The position numbers and the translations under genes were made by a program. Below, piece after piece: positions 31,289 to 41,368 of a stretch of DNA of 64,000 bases (position 1 is the stretch's first letter; each line of letters opens with the position of its first letter). Source of the stretch: Mycoplasmoidaceae bacterium (lineage in GTDB: Bacteria; Bacillota_I; Bacilli_A; Mycoplasmatales; Mycoplasmoidaceae). Below the pieces are notes generated by a model. The model did not search any database, was not told the DNA's origin, and was given only the letters and a program-made list of their open reading frames with translations. The stretch covers positions 1 through 64,000 of the forward strand of contig JAKSVS010000004.1 of the NCBI GenBank assembly GCA_024407815.1, read 5' to 3'.

Positions 31289-31294
31289 TATAAT
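31289..31294 (+). promoter_or_regulatory. -10 box before the 31306 gene
   Basis: TATAAT in the 77-base gap between divergent serS and the next plus-strand gene. It lies 12 bases before the ATG, so the leader would be very short and no Shine-Dalgarno site is visible. Confidence 0.45.
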
Positions 31295-31305
31295 ATAGTT
31301 AATCT

Positions 31306-31626
31306 ATGAGTAAAAGAATAACATTTGAATTATCACAAGACGAATATGATGCCGTTTGCAAGATGTGAGAACAAGCAAAGAAATCTCCGATTGCACCAAG
31401 CAAGGCATTAAATTTTGACGATTTTTGTAAAGAAATCGTTGTGACATGTTCAAAAGGTCCAAATTTAAGTGATTTATTAAAAGGTGTTGACCTTAACGAT
31501 CTTATGGGATCGATGGGTGATTTAAGTCAACTTAGAGACATTTTTTCTGATAAGAAAAGTGCTGATGCTAAAAAAACTCAAGAAAAAAAGGATGATGTAC
31601 CAGATGACAAAAAATACAAAAGCTAA
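31306..31626 (+). CDS. Small acidic protein of unknown function
   Basis: 106 aa. N-terminal MSKRITFELSQDEYD looks like a strand-helix start; the middle is predicted helical (LSDLLKGVDLNDLMGSMGDL); the tail alternates Lys and Asp. One TGA=Trp at about 31368. No Shine-Dalgarno is visible, so it may be leaderless or weakly translated. It overlaps the next gene by 23 bases, suggesting a transcript with the glycosyltransferase-like and RDD genes. I do not recognise it. Confidence 0.6.
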
Positions 31627-32602
31627 CATCACCTTAATCTTTTCAATAGTTAGAAAAAGCGGAGAATTGGCAAAAGCCCTTGAAGCTATATCTAGACAAA
31701 CTGACAAAAATTGTCATTTGATTTTTGTTTTTAATGGTTGCGGAGCGAGTGAGAAAGACATTTTTAAAAAATTCGATTTTAGAGGTTTTGAAAAAGTTGA
31801 ATACGTTTTCTTATCAGAAAACTTAGGTGATGTTTACACTTATCAATATGTTGAGCGTAATAATAATTTAGCAAAATATCATTATTTGTTTGACTCAAAC
31901 ATCGTTTTGATGCCCAACTTCGTTGCCACTCTTAACAAATTTGTTAATGAACATCCAGAAGCAGATGTTGTTAGTTTCTTTGGTGTTCCTAACACATATT
32001 TCAAAGATGAATATATAACAATCAACACTTTATCTGATGACTTTTGTCATCGCCCACTAACATTTTTTAACAATAAATTAATTAGAGTAGGTTTCTTGAA
32101 AGAGAATAAGATTGTTCAAAAAAAGTTTAAAACATATCCAACTCTCTTTTATATTAAAGTTGCTATGGCCAACCCTAAATGATATTCAATTGGGGAACAA
32201 ATATGTACCGCTGCTTCTAAACCAACATATTCATTTAATATTATGGATTTGTTTGATCAATGTCAAATTTGTGTTGACAACTTAGGAAATGAGTGATTTG
32301 CTGAGCATTATGCAGAAATAGAATATCTTTGCGTAGTATCGTTATTAAGTAATTTTGTTAATGCTGTTTTCAAGAAAAATAAATCAAATCTTTTTTTCCA
32401 AAAAAGAATCTTGAACAGAATTGAAAGTTTTATGGAACAAAGCTTTCCGCTATGAAATAAGAATGTTTGGCTACATTCAGAAAAAAACAAGAATGATAAA
32501 CAATATCTTGGATATCTAAGAGATTTTAAGCCAAAACTTTTGTATGTTTTAAGAGCGTTGCGTAACAAAATATTAAGTGAAGGACATGCAAAACACAAAT
32601 AG
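31604..32602 (+). CDS. Family 2-like glycosyltransferase
   Basis: 332 aa. The N-terminal 130 residues have the GT-A pattern: ITLIFSIVRKSGELAKALEAISRQT, then HLIFVFNG, and a YLFDSNIVLMPNF segment where GT2 enzymes keep their DXD metal site (here DSN). The C-terminal half is rich in aromatic residues with no clear domain. ATG at 31604 is chosen over 31559, which overlaps more. TGA=Trp codons after 32179. It may glycosylate a surface lipid or protein; donor and acceptor are unknown. Confidence 0.65.
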
Positions 32603-33326
32603 TTCAAAAACAAAATTTCCATTAGCTAAACCAGGAAGAAGAATATGAGCAAAAGTCATCGACATTGCTCTTATTTCTTTAATTGTTTTATCTTTGGGTT
32701 TTTTAATTTTCTGTCTGGATCCAAACTTTTCATGAGAAAAGCAATTGGTATTACACGACAATTGGAGATATGGTTTGTTTGTTAGCGCTGTTGCCGTCAT
32801 TTTCTTTGGATTAATGTTTGTATTGCCAATTTTCTGAAAGAAAACGATTGGAATGAAGATTCTAAATATTTCTTATTACAAAACCAGTACGTCTCTAATT
32901 GGTTGGTCTTTATTTAAACATGAACTATTCATCTGGGAACTAATTGTTGTTGTGTCCTTTGCTTTAGGATGAACACTTACAGGTTTGAATAATCAAAACT
33001 TGATTGATTCGCTAATAAGTGGTGTTAATTCGATTTTTGCTTCCAATGTTCCAGAGGGCATTAATAAAGCTTGTTATTATGTTGGAACTGCCTTCTCTGC
33101 TTTTTATGGAACTTTATTATTGTTGTTATTTGCGATTATCATTGGTATTTTTGTTAAAAGTGGTAAACCAGCTTTTCACGACAAATTTTCTAATCTTGTC
33201 ATTTATTTTAAAAATAAAGGCGATAATAATCCTACTTTTTCTAAACCAAAGGAAAGCGATAAAAACAAGATTTTGGGTCCTGGTCAACTTTCTCAAGAAT
33301 CGCTAGAAGAAATTGGTAATATATAA
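32586..33326 (+). CDS. RDD family membrane protein
   Basis: 246 aa with four to five membrane helices. It opens with the RDD-type signature [18 protein letters not shown] (Arg and Asp of the first helix) and has the KKTIGMKIL motif near residue 82, which follows the second helix in this family. Several TGA=Trp codons in the first 100 residues. Start ATG 32586 overlaps the previous gene by 17 bases. RDD proteins are thought to be ion transporters in some bacteria; role here unknown. Confidence 0.75.
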
Positions 33327-33331
33327 ATACA

Positions 33332-35533
33332 ATGGACTTATCTAAATTAAATGCAAATCAAAAAGAAGCAGTAACGACGATAGAAGGACCAGTACTTGTT
33401 ATCGCTGGAGCTGGAACGGGAAAAACATCTGTGTTAACACACAGAATAGCTTATTTAATATCTGCCATTGGTGTCGATGCTAATAAAATTTTGGCTATAA
33501 CCTTCACCAATAAAGCGGCCGAAGAGATGAAACAAAGAATCAATAAAATGATTCCTAAATGTACTGCCCAATGAATTAGAACGTACCACTCTGCATGTTT
33601 AAAAATTCTTAAAGAAGATATTGGCGAACTTGGTCTTGGTTGAGATACTAGTTTTTCTATTATAGATGAGGATGACCAAGTTACTCTAGTTAAACAAATA
33701 ATTAAGGACTTAAGTGCGCAAACAAAAGTTCAACCAAATAAGATTGCCAAAATAATTGGCGAGATTAAGTTAGACGATATCAAGTTTTCTGATCATTCTT
33801 TGTACGATTTAGTAAGAATGTTTGAAGTTCCTGATGAAAAAGATGTTCTTGCAATTAAAAGTATTTACGAAACTTATCAAAGAAGATTACTAGCTGCTGA
33901 CCAACTTGATTTTTCTGATTTAATAAATTTCGCACATCTTTTGTTAAAAACAAAAGAAAAAATCAGACTTAAATGACAACGAGAATTTGACTACATTCTT
34001 GTTGATGAATTCCAAGATACTAATTTCAAGCAATTTGAAATAATTAAATTTTTGACTTCACCTCAAAATAATGTATTTGCTGTTGGCGACCCTAATCAAA
34101 CAATTTACACATGAAGAGGTGCATACCCAGAAATATTTGATGATTTTGTTGAACATTTCAAAGGCACCAAGACAATTAACTTGTTTTTGAACTATCGTTC
34201 AGCACCTAGTATTCTTACTGGTGCAAATCATTTAATCGATAACAACAGAAACAATTTTAAAAATGAACTTCAACCGGTTAATCAAACAGTTACTGATGTT
34301 AACGTTTTTGTTGGCGCTTATAAAGATGATGAAGCAAACTTTGTTTGCTCCACTATTAATAGCTTTGTTAAGCAGGGTAAGAAATACAATGATATTCTTG
34401 TTCTTTATCGAGCCAACTATTGCTCTAAGTTAATTGAAGAAAAATTGATTCAAAACAAAATTCCTTATATCATTTTTGGATCAGTAAATTTCTATGCTAG
34501 AAAAGAAATCAAAGATTTGGTCTCTTATTTAAAAATGGTATTTAGACCAGATGATATAGCAGCTATTAGAATAATTAATGTTCCAAGAAGAGCTATTGGT
34601 ATTGATTCAATTAATAACATTTCCGCATGAGCTTCAAAACATCAAATGACATTTGTAAATGCTTTATATCAAATTGAGGAAGTTGATACAATTTCTGATG
34701 CAACAAAAAACAAAGTTAGAAACTTTGTTGAATTAATTTCATCTTTAAGAACAAAGATTGAACAAACCGGTTTTGCTAGTGCCATTCCAATAATATTAAA
34801 AGAAATCAAATACATTGAGTATCTTGAGGCTACCGAAACAGAGGTTGAGGATAGAAGAGAAAATATTGATGCACTATCCGCAGCAATTCTTGAGTTCTTT
34901 AGAAATAATCCAAAAGCAACAATCATTGATTACATCAATGAAATTAATTTGTATACAGCAGCAGAGAAAACAAGAATTGATAATTCTCATGCCGTTCATT
35001 TAATGACTGTTCACATGGCTAAAGGTAAAGAGTATGACACTGTTTTCATTTACGATTTCAACGAAGGAGTAATTCCAAGTCCAAATTCATTATTAGATAC
35101 TGGCGGTTTAGAAGAAGAGCGAAGAATCGCTTATGTTGCTATGACAAGAGCAATTAATAATCTAATAATAACTTGCACTAGAGATACAAGTTATGGTATT
35201 GGTCGATACCGCACTTATGCACCAAGTAGGTTCTTGAAAGAGATCAAATCATATAAAAATGCTTATAGAGATACCAAACAAGTATCAGATAAAGATTTAG
35301 ATTGATATGATTCAAGAAAAGACAAACAACCTTTTATTGAACCAATAGATCTTACTAAAGTCTATACAAACACGGAAGAGTTTAAAGTTGGTGATGTCAT
35401 TGTTCATACTGTTTTTGGTTCAGGTGTTGTGACGGCAACAGACGGACAAATGATTGAAGTTATATTTAAGAAACCACACGGAAAGAAGACAATTAAAGCG
35501 TCTCACAACGCTATTAAGAGAGTGGTTAGTTAG
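33332..35533 (+). CDS. pcrA: UvrD/PcrA-type DNA helicase
   Basis: 733-aa SF1 helicase. Q motif LNANQKEAV, Walker A GAGTGKT (residues 26-32), motif II VDEFQDT, motif [16 protein letters not shown], and motifs V-VI ([19 protein letters not shown]). The C-terminal tail has the [14 protein letters not shown] domain of PcrA that binds RNA polymerase. It unwinds DNA in repair and rolling-circle replication. Many TGA=Trp codons split it under the standard code. Confidence 0.96.
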
Positions 35534-35547
35534 GTTATAATAAATAA

Positions 35548-36342
35548 ATGAAAATATTATTTATTGGTGATATTTTTGCAAAAGCAGGCAGATTAGCTGT
35601 CACAGAAAATTTGCAAAAAATTATCAAAAAAGAAAAAATTGATTTTACCATCGCTAATGCCGAAAATGCTACGCATGGTCGAAGTTTAAGCCAAGATCAT
35701 TACAACGACTTAATAGCTGCCGGCGTAGATTTAATTACGATGGGTAATCATACATGGGATACATCCGAAGTTTATGATGTTTTATCAAAGAACGATAAAA
35801 TAATTAGACCATTGAATGTAGCACCTAAATCAAAAGAAGCAAAACATGGTTTTGGTTCCATTGTTTTTAATGCAAATAAGAGAAAGATAAGAGTCACTAA
35901 TGTAATGTCAACTCAATGCTCCACACGAGCAACACTAACTAATCCATTTTTAGCGTTGGAAGAAATCATTAAGATTTCTAAACCAAATGAAATTCATATT
36001 GTTGACTTTCATGCCGAAACAACATCTGAAAAGAACGCGCTATTGATCGCTTATGCTGGAAAGGTTTCGGCAATATTAGGAACTCATACACATGTTCAAA
36101 CTGCAGATGAGAAGATTTATAAAGGCACAGCCTTTATTACTGATGTTGGAATGTGTGGAGCAAAAGAATCTATTATTGGTGCAAAACCCGATGAGATTGT
36201 TGCTATGTTTCAAAATAAACTTCCTCGTTTTCATCTTGAACCGGCTAAAGGAAAATATCAATTCAATTCGGTTATAATTGATTTTGACGACAAGACAAAC
36301 AAACCAGTTAGTATTTGTCGTTACAACATTAATAATAATTAA
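35548..36342 (+). CDS. ymdB: YmdB family metallophosphoesterase
   Basis: 264 aa, no TGA codon. Metal-binding motifs GDIFAKAGR, NAENATHG, MGNHTWD and VDFHAETTSEK, GTHTHVQTAD fit the TIGR00282/YmdB family, whose Bacillus member hydrolyses 2',3'-cyclic AMP and affects RNA turnover and biofilm decisions. ATG lies 14 bases after pcrA's stop. Confidence 0.93.
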   Translation: MKILFIGDIFAKAGRLAVTENLQKIIKKEKIDFTIANAENATHGRSLSQDHYNDLIAAGVDLITMGNHTWDTSEVYDVLSKNDKIIRPLNVAPKSKEAKHGFGSIVFNANKRKIRVTNVMSTQCSTRATLTNPFLALEEIIKISKPNEIHIVDFHAETTSEKNALLIAYAGKVSAILGTHTHVQTADEKIYKGTAFITDVGMCGAKESIIGAKPDEIVAMFQNKLPRFHLEPAKGKYQFNSVIIDFDDKTNKPVSICRYNINNN

Positions 36343-36353
36343 TGTTATATTAC

Positions 36354-36429
36354 TGCCCGTTAGTGGAGCGATTAACACGTCACACTCTCAATGTGAAGAT
36401 CATGGGTTTAAATCCCATACGGGTAACCA
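36354..36429 (+). tRNA. tRNA-Glu (anticodon CTC)
   Basis: Cloverleaf with acceptor TGCCCGT/ACGGGTA, three-pair D-stem GTG/CAC, anticodon arm TCACA-CTCTCAA-TGTGA, five-base variable loop, T-arm ATGGG-TTTAAAT-CCCAT and encoded CCA. The body resembles Firmicute tRNA-Glu, but the anticodon is CTC, which reads only GAG. T-loop position 56 is T instead of C and D-loop position 19 is A instead of G. Confidence 0.85.
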
Positions 36430-36430
36430 T

Positions 36431-36504
36431 AGGGATTTAGTTCAATGGTAGAACAGAAGTCTCCAAAACTTTTGATGTGAGTTCGATTCTTACAATCCCT
36501 GCCA
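36431..36504 (+). tRNA. tRNA-Trp (anticodon CCA)
   Basis: Acceptor AGGGATT/AATCCCT, D-arm GTTC/GAAC, anticodon arm GAAGT-CTCCAAA-ACTTT, T-arm GTGAG-TTCGATT-CTTAC and encoded GCCA. CCA anticodon reads UGG; the UCA isoacceptor needed for the abundant UGA codons is not in the window. Confidence 0.92.
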
Positions 36505-36508
36505 TTAA

Positions 36509-36541
36509 TAAAAAGAGAATGACTGAGTCATTCTTTTTATT
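36509..36541. terminator. Terminator after the tRNA pair
   Basis: AGAATGAC, TGA loop, GTCATTCT, then TTTTATTTTTT; also covers the 3' end of the convergent dnaI-like gene. Confidence 0.85.
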
Positions 36542-37418
36542 TTTTATTTAATCGTTTACTTTTGCCTTCGTAACAATATTCAGTATTATTTACGAGCATT
36601 GCTAGTCGGTCGATCAATCTAGATATCATAATATCTTTTGTTTCAGCGTCAAGATATCCTTCTTTACTAGTTAGATTCTTCTTAAGCACATGAACAAGCT
36701 TAGTCATTTTTAAATTAGAAACAACGATTACTGGTTTTTCTTGTTCACAACGATAATTAAGAATTATCAATAAGAAATTTAGGTAGAATCAAGCGTTTGT
36801 ATATTCTGCACCAAAATCATCTAGAACTAGAATATCTGCAAAGCAGCAACTATCAATCAATTTTTTGTTACTTAAGTTATCTAATGAAAAATTATCTTTC
36901 ATTTGTCTAACTGCTTCAGGAAGGAACAAGTAAGCAACAGTACGATTATTTTTCATAATCATATCATTACAGTAACTAATTATTTTGTATGTTTTACCAA
37001 CACCGACAGGTCCTTGTAAACAAAAACCAATGATTTCATCATTCTTAATTGAATTCTTAAGGATTTGGTTAAACTTTTCTTCTCTAACATCAGTTATAGG
37101 AATATCTGGTTTTTTAGAAAGAGTTAAGCCTAATTTAGATGAGCTAAATTGTCTAACTAGGTAATTTTCTTGTAATCTCTTTTTACTACAAGAACGCGAC
37201 TTGATTACTATTTTTCCAGTGTCCTGGTCTCTAACTAGGCACATATGAATAAAAGAGCTATTTGTACATTGATCAGATGGCAAAGCAAGACAAGCTAAAT
37301 CATCAATATAGATTTTTTCAGCCATATCTCTATATTGTTTTCTCTCTTCTGGCGTAGCCTTTAGAGCTTTAAAAGGTTCATATTGATCAAATATGTCTTT
37401 TTCTGTCTTCTTTGCCAT
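36537..37418 (-). CDS. dnaI: Helicase loader, DnaI-like AAA+ ATPase
   Basis: 293 aa. Walker A GPVGVGKT near residue 135, Walker B ILVLDDFGAE, then sensor region VIVVSNLKM and SRLIDR arginine finger. The N-terminal 90 residues lack a clear zinc motif but have basic residues. It loads the replicative helicase onto DNA. It stands three bases after the DnaB/DnaD-like gene, as in Firmicutes (dnaB-dnaI). TGA=Trp codons at about 36771-36788. Confidence 0.88.
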
Positions 37419-37421
37419 ATT

Positions 37422-38555
37422 CTAGAATCCCTTATTAAAGTATTGACTCACTTTATCTTCAATTTTACTTCGGTTGTCTTTGTTAGCGTTTCTTAAATGT
37501 GCGACAACTTGTTTAGCATTAGCTAAACCTAAACCGTTAACTGTAGCTGCAGCTTTACAGATGTACTTTTTGTTTAGTTGACCGTTTGTTTTATTCAAAC
37601 TGAAATCAACTAGTGCATTAATTATTTCATCGTTAATGTGGAATTTAGATCTTAAGGTGTGAATCAATTGTTTTTCATCAGATGTTAAAGATCTTTTGAA
37701 AATAATTGATAAATATAATTCAGAGTTACACATAGTGTAATCTAAATAGATCTTGTCTTCCATTTCTTTGTCTAAACCCGTTGTGAACAATCTAAAATCT
37801 CTATTTACTGATTGAATTGGAGCAACAACTTGCTTGTTTATTAGTTTGTTGAAGTTTTGTATTAATAGATTTGGATTAATTTTATTGAAACCGTCCATAT
37901 CATTAATAGAATCGTAAATGATAAACTCAATATCTTTTAAAGAGATTTGGTATTTATCGTAAACATCTTGAATAATACTTTTGCAATTATCGTCGATAAT
38001 TAAAGGCAAAGAAGTTGTTTTTTGAATGTTTTCGTATAGCTTAGTAAAATCTAGTGTGTGAACTTTCTTTAGCTCTTCGCCATTAAATACTTGATCAAAT
38101 GTTCTTGTAATTTCAATTGCATCAAGCAATTGTGATTCAGGAGCATTCTTGTATTCAAGATATTCAATGCCAGCTTGGTCAATCTTATTCATTAGTAATG
38201 TTTTAAGTTTAGGATTAGAAACGAACTCTTGATAAGATTTTGCTGGTTTAACCACAAATATAAAGATGTTATCTTTATTATTGTTTGTTGAAATGTATGT
38301 AGATAGCAATCCGATAGCTTCTAGTCTATCTTTTGCAATAGATAATTCTTCGTTACTAACATTTAATTGCTTGCAAATATTGTTAGAACTAAAAGTCAAA
38401 GAGTTATCTTTGTTGTTCTCTGCCATATTTGACAAAGCAACGTAAAAACTTGTAGCAGTTTGGCCTACTACTGGAAGGTATAAATCATACAAGGCGTTAA
38501 TGTTTAGCTTAAATTCGTTTACTTTTTTTACGGTAAAGAAAAAACTATTAAACAT
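37422..38555 (-). CDS. dnaB: Replication initiation/membrane attachment protein, Firmicute DnaB-like
   Basis: 377 aa, no TGA codon. The N-terminal winged-helix part (INALYDLYLPVVGQTATSFYVAL, ICKQLNVSNEELSIAKDRLEAIGLL) and the C-terminal DnaB/DnaD helical domain (INALVDFSLNKTNGQLNKKYICK) match the DnaB/DnaD superfamily. It precedes the helicase-loader gene, the usual Firmicute order. It works with DnaI in helicase loading. The name should not be confused with the E. coli DnaB helicase. Confidence 0.82.
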   Translation of the reverse strand: MFNSFFFTVKKVNEFKLNINALYDLYLPVVGQTATSFYVALSNMAENNKDNSLTFSSNNICKQLNVSNEELSIAKDRLEAIGLLSTYISTNNNKDNIFIFVVKPAKSYQEFVSNPKLKTLLMNKIDQAGIEYLEYKNAPESQLLDAIEITRTFDQVFNGEELKKVHTLDFTKLYENIQKTTSLPLIIDDNCKSIIQDVYDKYQISLKDIEFIIYDSINDMDGFNKINPNLLIQNFNKLINKQVVAPIQSVNRDFRLFTTGLDKEMEDKIYLDYTMCNSELYLSIIFKRSLTSDEKQLIHTLRSKFHINDEIINALVDFSLNKTNGQLNKKYICKAAATVNGLGLANAKQVVAHLRNANKDNRSKIEDKVSQYFNKGF

Positions 38556-38622
38556 TTGTATTCCGTATCCTTTCTTTAAGTAAATTTAGTAACGATTTAA
38601 GTAATCAATTTCTTAAATGTAA

Positions 38623-39246
38623 TTACATTATGATAAGTTGGTTAATATTCTTACAAATTTTTAAAATATTTTTTTTCAAATAAATTTTATTTTTAGAGTT
38701 ATCTACAAAGATATCCACATTAATTTTGGATTTTCGATTTATTTTCTCTTCTATATGTAATATAGAGTTTTTTCTGTCACTTGACTTTTCCACAAAGAAT
38801 GTGGGAATCTTTTTTAAGTAAGAAAATTTTTTGTTTTGATAATCTTTCTTCCAATTTGCTGATGAAAAAATCAAAATAATTTTATCGAATAAATTAGCAA
38901 AATCTTGTGGGTAAAATATGTATGTTGCTAGCTCAATATATCAGTCATATTTTTTGTTAAGTGATTTTATCTTGTTTGCGATGATAGGATTCATCAATTT
39001 ATTTAGTTTTTCAAGTGCTTTTTTGTTTTTAAAGACTAAAGCACCAAGAGCTTTTCGATCAACTTCTTTGCTGTTGACATATTTTGTACCAAAATTACGC
39101 TTAATAGCGTTATATCCGGGTTTATTTTTCTTGTAAATAGCATGAACATACTCGTCAGCTACAAATGTGTGGTAGTCAGCTTGTTTGATGTAAGACATAG
39201 CTGTTGATTTACCGCTGCAAGGTTGTCCAGTGACACAGATTTTCAT
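38623..39246 (-). CDS. coaE: Dephospho-CoA kinase
   Basis: 207 aa. P-loop GQPCSGKS at residues 7-14, then HTFVADEYVHAIYKKN (substrate Asp) and the LEKLNKLMNPIIANKI helix typical of CoaE. It makes CoA from dephospho-CoA. One TGA=Trp at 38938. The C-terminal quarter is Lys/Asn-rich and diverged. CoA is needed by AdhE for acetyl-CoA handling. Confidence 0.88.
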
Positions 39247-39411
39247 AAATTAATTATAAATAATTAATTGGCTGTATAGCGAAATTCGAGTAATAAATAT
39301 AAACCTGTTTTATGTTCAATATTTAATAGATTAAATATAAAATGCATATTTTTTTATAATATGTAAATGTAAATGCAAAATATTTTGCTTGAACTACGTT
39401 GAAAATAAATT

Positions 39412-41063
39412 ATGGCAACAACTTCGGTTTCTAAAAAAACTGCTGGAAAAAATAGGTCTAATAGGTTCTATTAGCATAATTATTGCTGCTGTTATGGGTG
39501 TAGGCATATTTTTTAAAAACGGTTCTGTCTTTAAAAATAATGGCAATAACCCTTGAGGTGTTTTATTAAGCTGAGTAATAACAATAATTATTGCTCTATT
39601 TACTGCTTTTAGTTTTTCAGAGATTGTAACAGCTAAGGGTTTAAAAAATCCTGATGCTGGTTTGGCTGGCTGGTCAGAAAAAATGGTTGGTTATAATTTT
39701 GGCCGACATGTTTCGCTAACACAATCAACATTTTATTTTCCTGCTAAATATGTTGCTATGGCAACATTTGCTGCTATAGCTATTTTTCAAGTATTCTTTT
39801 CAGCGTTTCCAGGTGGGAAAGATCCTTTCGCACAAGAATTCGACGCTAGTTTATTAGGAATTCCATCACAATATACAACATTACTAGTAATGTCTGTTGC
39901 TGTTGCTCTAATCGTCATATTTATGGCCGCAAATTATTTTTCTAATAAGTTTGGAGCGGTTGTTGCTAGAGGCGCAACATTCATCAAACTTATTCCAATT
40001 TTCATGATTATGTTTATTGGTTTAATTGTTGGTATTCTAATTGGAAAGGGTATGTGACAAGGCCAATATGTTACCAACGTAACAACCGAATCATGACAAG
40101 CACAATATGATAATGTTGGTCCGTTTGACATCACGGGAGTATTTAAATCAATTCCTGCAATATTATTTGCGTTTGATTCTTTCCTAGTTATTGGAAATGT
40201 TTCTAAGAGAGTTGATGACCCTCAAAAAACTGTTCCCCTATTAATTGTTATATCAATGATTATTGCTGCTTCATTACAAGCACTAATAACTATTGCTTGT
40301 ATAACAATTGGAACAGGTAACCCATATACATTATTAAAGGTTGCTATTCTTGACCACTGTGGAAGTCAAGCTGGTTACATAGTGTGTGTTTGTATACTTT
40401 CGGTATCTATTGTTACTGCCACACTAGGAGTTATCAACTCCTACTCAATGGCTGGAACAAGAGCAACTCAGGCTCTTGTTGATGAAAAAACAATTTTTGG
40501 TTATAAGTGAGCACAAAAAAATTTCTGCAAAACACAATAGCAATTTAGGTGGATTATTAATTTATTCAATTTTCATTGCTTTAATTTTTGTAGCTGTAGC
40601 TATTCCTTCTTGTATTTTAAATACAAGCAATATATATGATGGATTCAGCACATTAGCAGTATTATTTTACTTTGGTGTTTATGGAACAACAGTTTTAGGC
40701 GGATTGATTAATCGTAAAACAAACAAAGTGCAAGTTAACAAAGTTAAATTCTTTGTTCCGTTTGGAATCGTTGCTGTAATAGGATGCTATTTTGCATTTG
40801 CATATTGTGTGTTATGACAATTTAGCACACAGGTAATTCTTAATTCAACTGGCACCGATGCTAACTCGTTTGGTTTCGTAATGGTTAGAGAGGGAAATAG
40901 TTTTGTCAATTGACAAGTCTCTTTGGTTTTCTGATCTGCCGCTATATTCTTTTTAGGATACCCATTCTTAAATGATTTACTTATTAAATTAACTTACAAA
41001 GATTACAAACAAGCTTTAATTTGGCAAAGAAACAAGACAACACTTAGGATAGAAAAAATTTAA
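39412..41063 (+). pseudogene. APC-family amino-acid permease with two frameshifts
   Basis: ATG 39412 starts MATTSVSKK, then the frame is lost at a seven-A run (39433-39439). One base on, the permease continues KIGLIGSISIIIAAVMGVGIFFKNGS, the first helix typical of mycoplasma APC permeases, for about 350 codons with TGA=Trp. At a second seven-A run (40515-40521) it shifts again by one base, and the last helices and C-terminus follow in the new frame to TAA 41061. Each break is cured by removing one A. The rest of the sequence is well conserved, so the damage is recent, switchable, corrected by slippage, or a sequencing artefact. Substrate unknown. Confidence 0.8.
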
Positions 41064-41072
41064 TATTACAAA

Positions 41073-41101
41073 CAAAAAAAATAGCTTTAGCTATTTTTTT
41101 T
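41073..41101. terminator. Bidirectional terminator
   Basis: AAAAAAATAGC, TTTA loop, GCTATTTTTTT between the convergent permease and chorismate-mutase-like genes. Confidence 0.8.
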
Positions 41102-41359
41102 GTCTCTTTGCATGTTCTTGCTAGCGTTTAAGAAACCTTCAAGAACAAAGTGATAATATTTCTTATATTTTTTATTTTTAATTTTTTTAAGATTTGCTGC
41201 AAGCATTTTCTTTTCGCGGTTCTTGTCAGCAACAGCAACATCGTTATTAGCTTTGTATTTTGAAACTAAACTGATAACGTTCATTCTTTTCTCAAATAAT
41301 TTAATTATTTGCTCATCGATTAAATCGATTTGTTTTCTATATTGTTGTAATTTGTTCAT
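41087..41359 (-). CDS. Chorismate mutase type II (AroQ) domain protein
   Basis: 90 aa, a stand-alone AroQ-like helical domain: LQQYRKQIDLIDEQIIKLFEKRMNVI then VSKYKANNDVAVADKNREKKML, with Arg11-, Lys39- and Asp/Arg-type active-site positions in place. The enzyme turns chorismate into prephenate. ATG 41359 follows AGGTGG by five bases; that RBS overlaps the stop codon of the upstream transporter gene, so the two are tightly coupled. The second half is very Lys-rich. No shikimate-pathway gene is in the window, and mollicutes generally lack it, so the substrate source is unclear. Confidence 0.72.
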   Translation of the reverse strand: MNKLQQYRKQIDLIDEQIIKLFEKRMNVISLVSKYKANNDVAVADKNREKKMLAANLKKIKNKKYKKYYHFVLEGFLNASKNMQRDKKNS

Positions 41360-41368
41360 ATATACCAC

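Noticed and set aside
39365..39411. TTG start upstream giving an intact permease N-terminus in the second frame
   Set aside because: The frame is open, but it lacks an RBS and the residues before KIGLIG do not look like permease starts, while ATG 39412 gives MATTSVSKK. I keep the frameshift reading but note this alternative would remove one of the two breaks.
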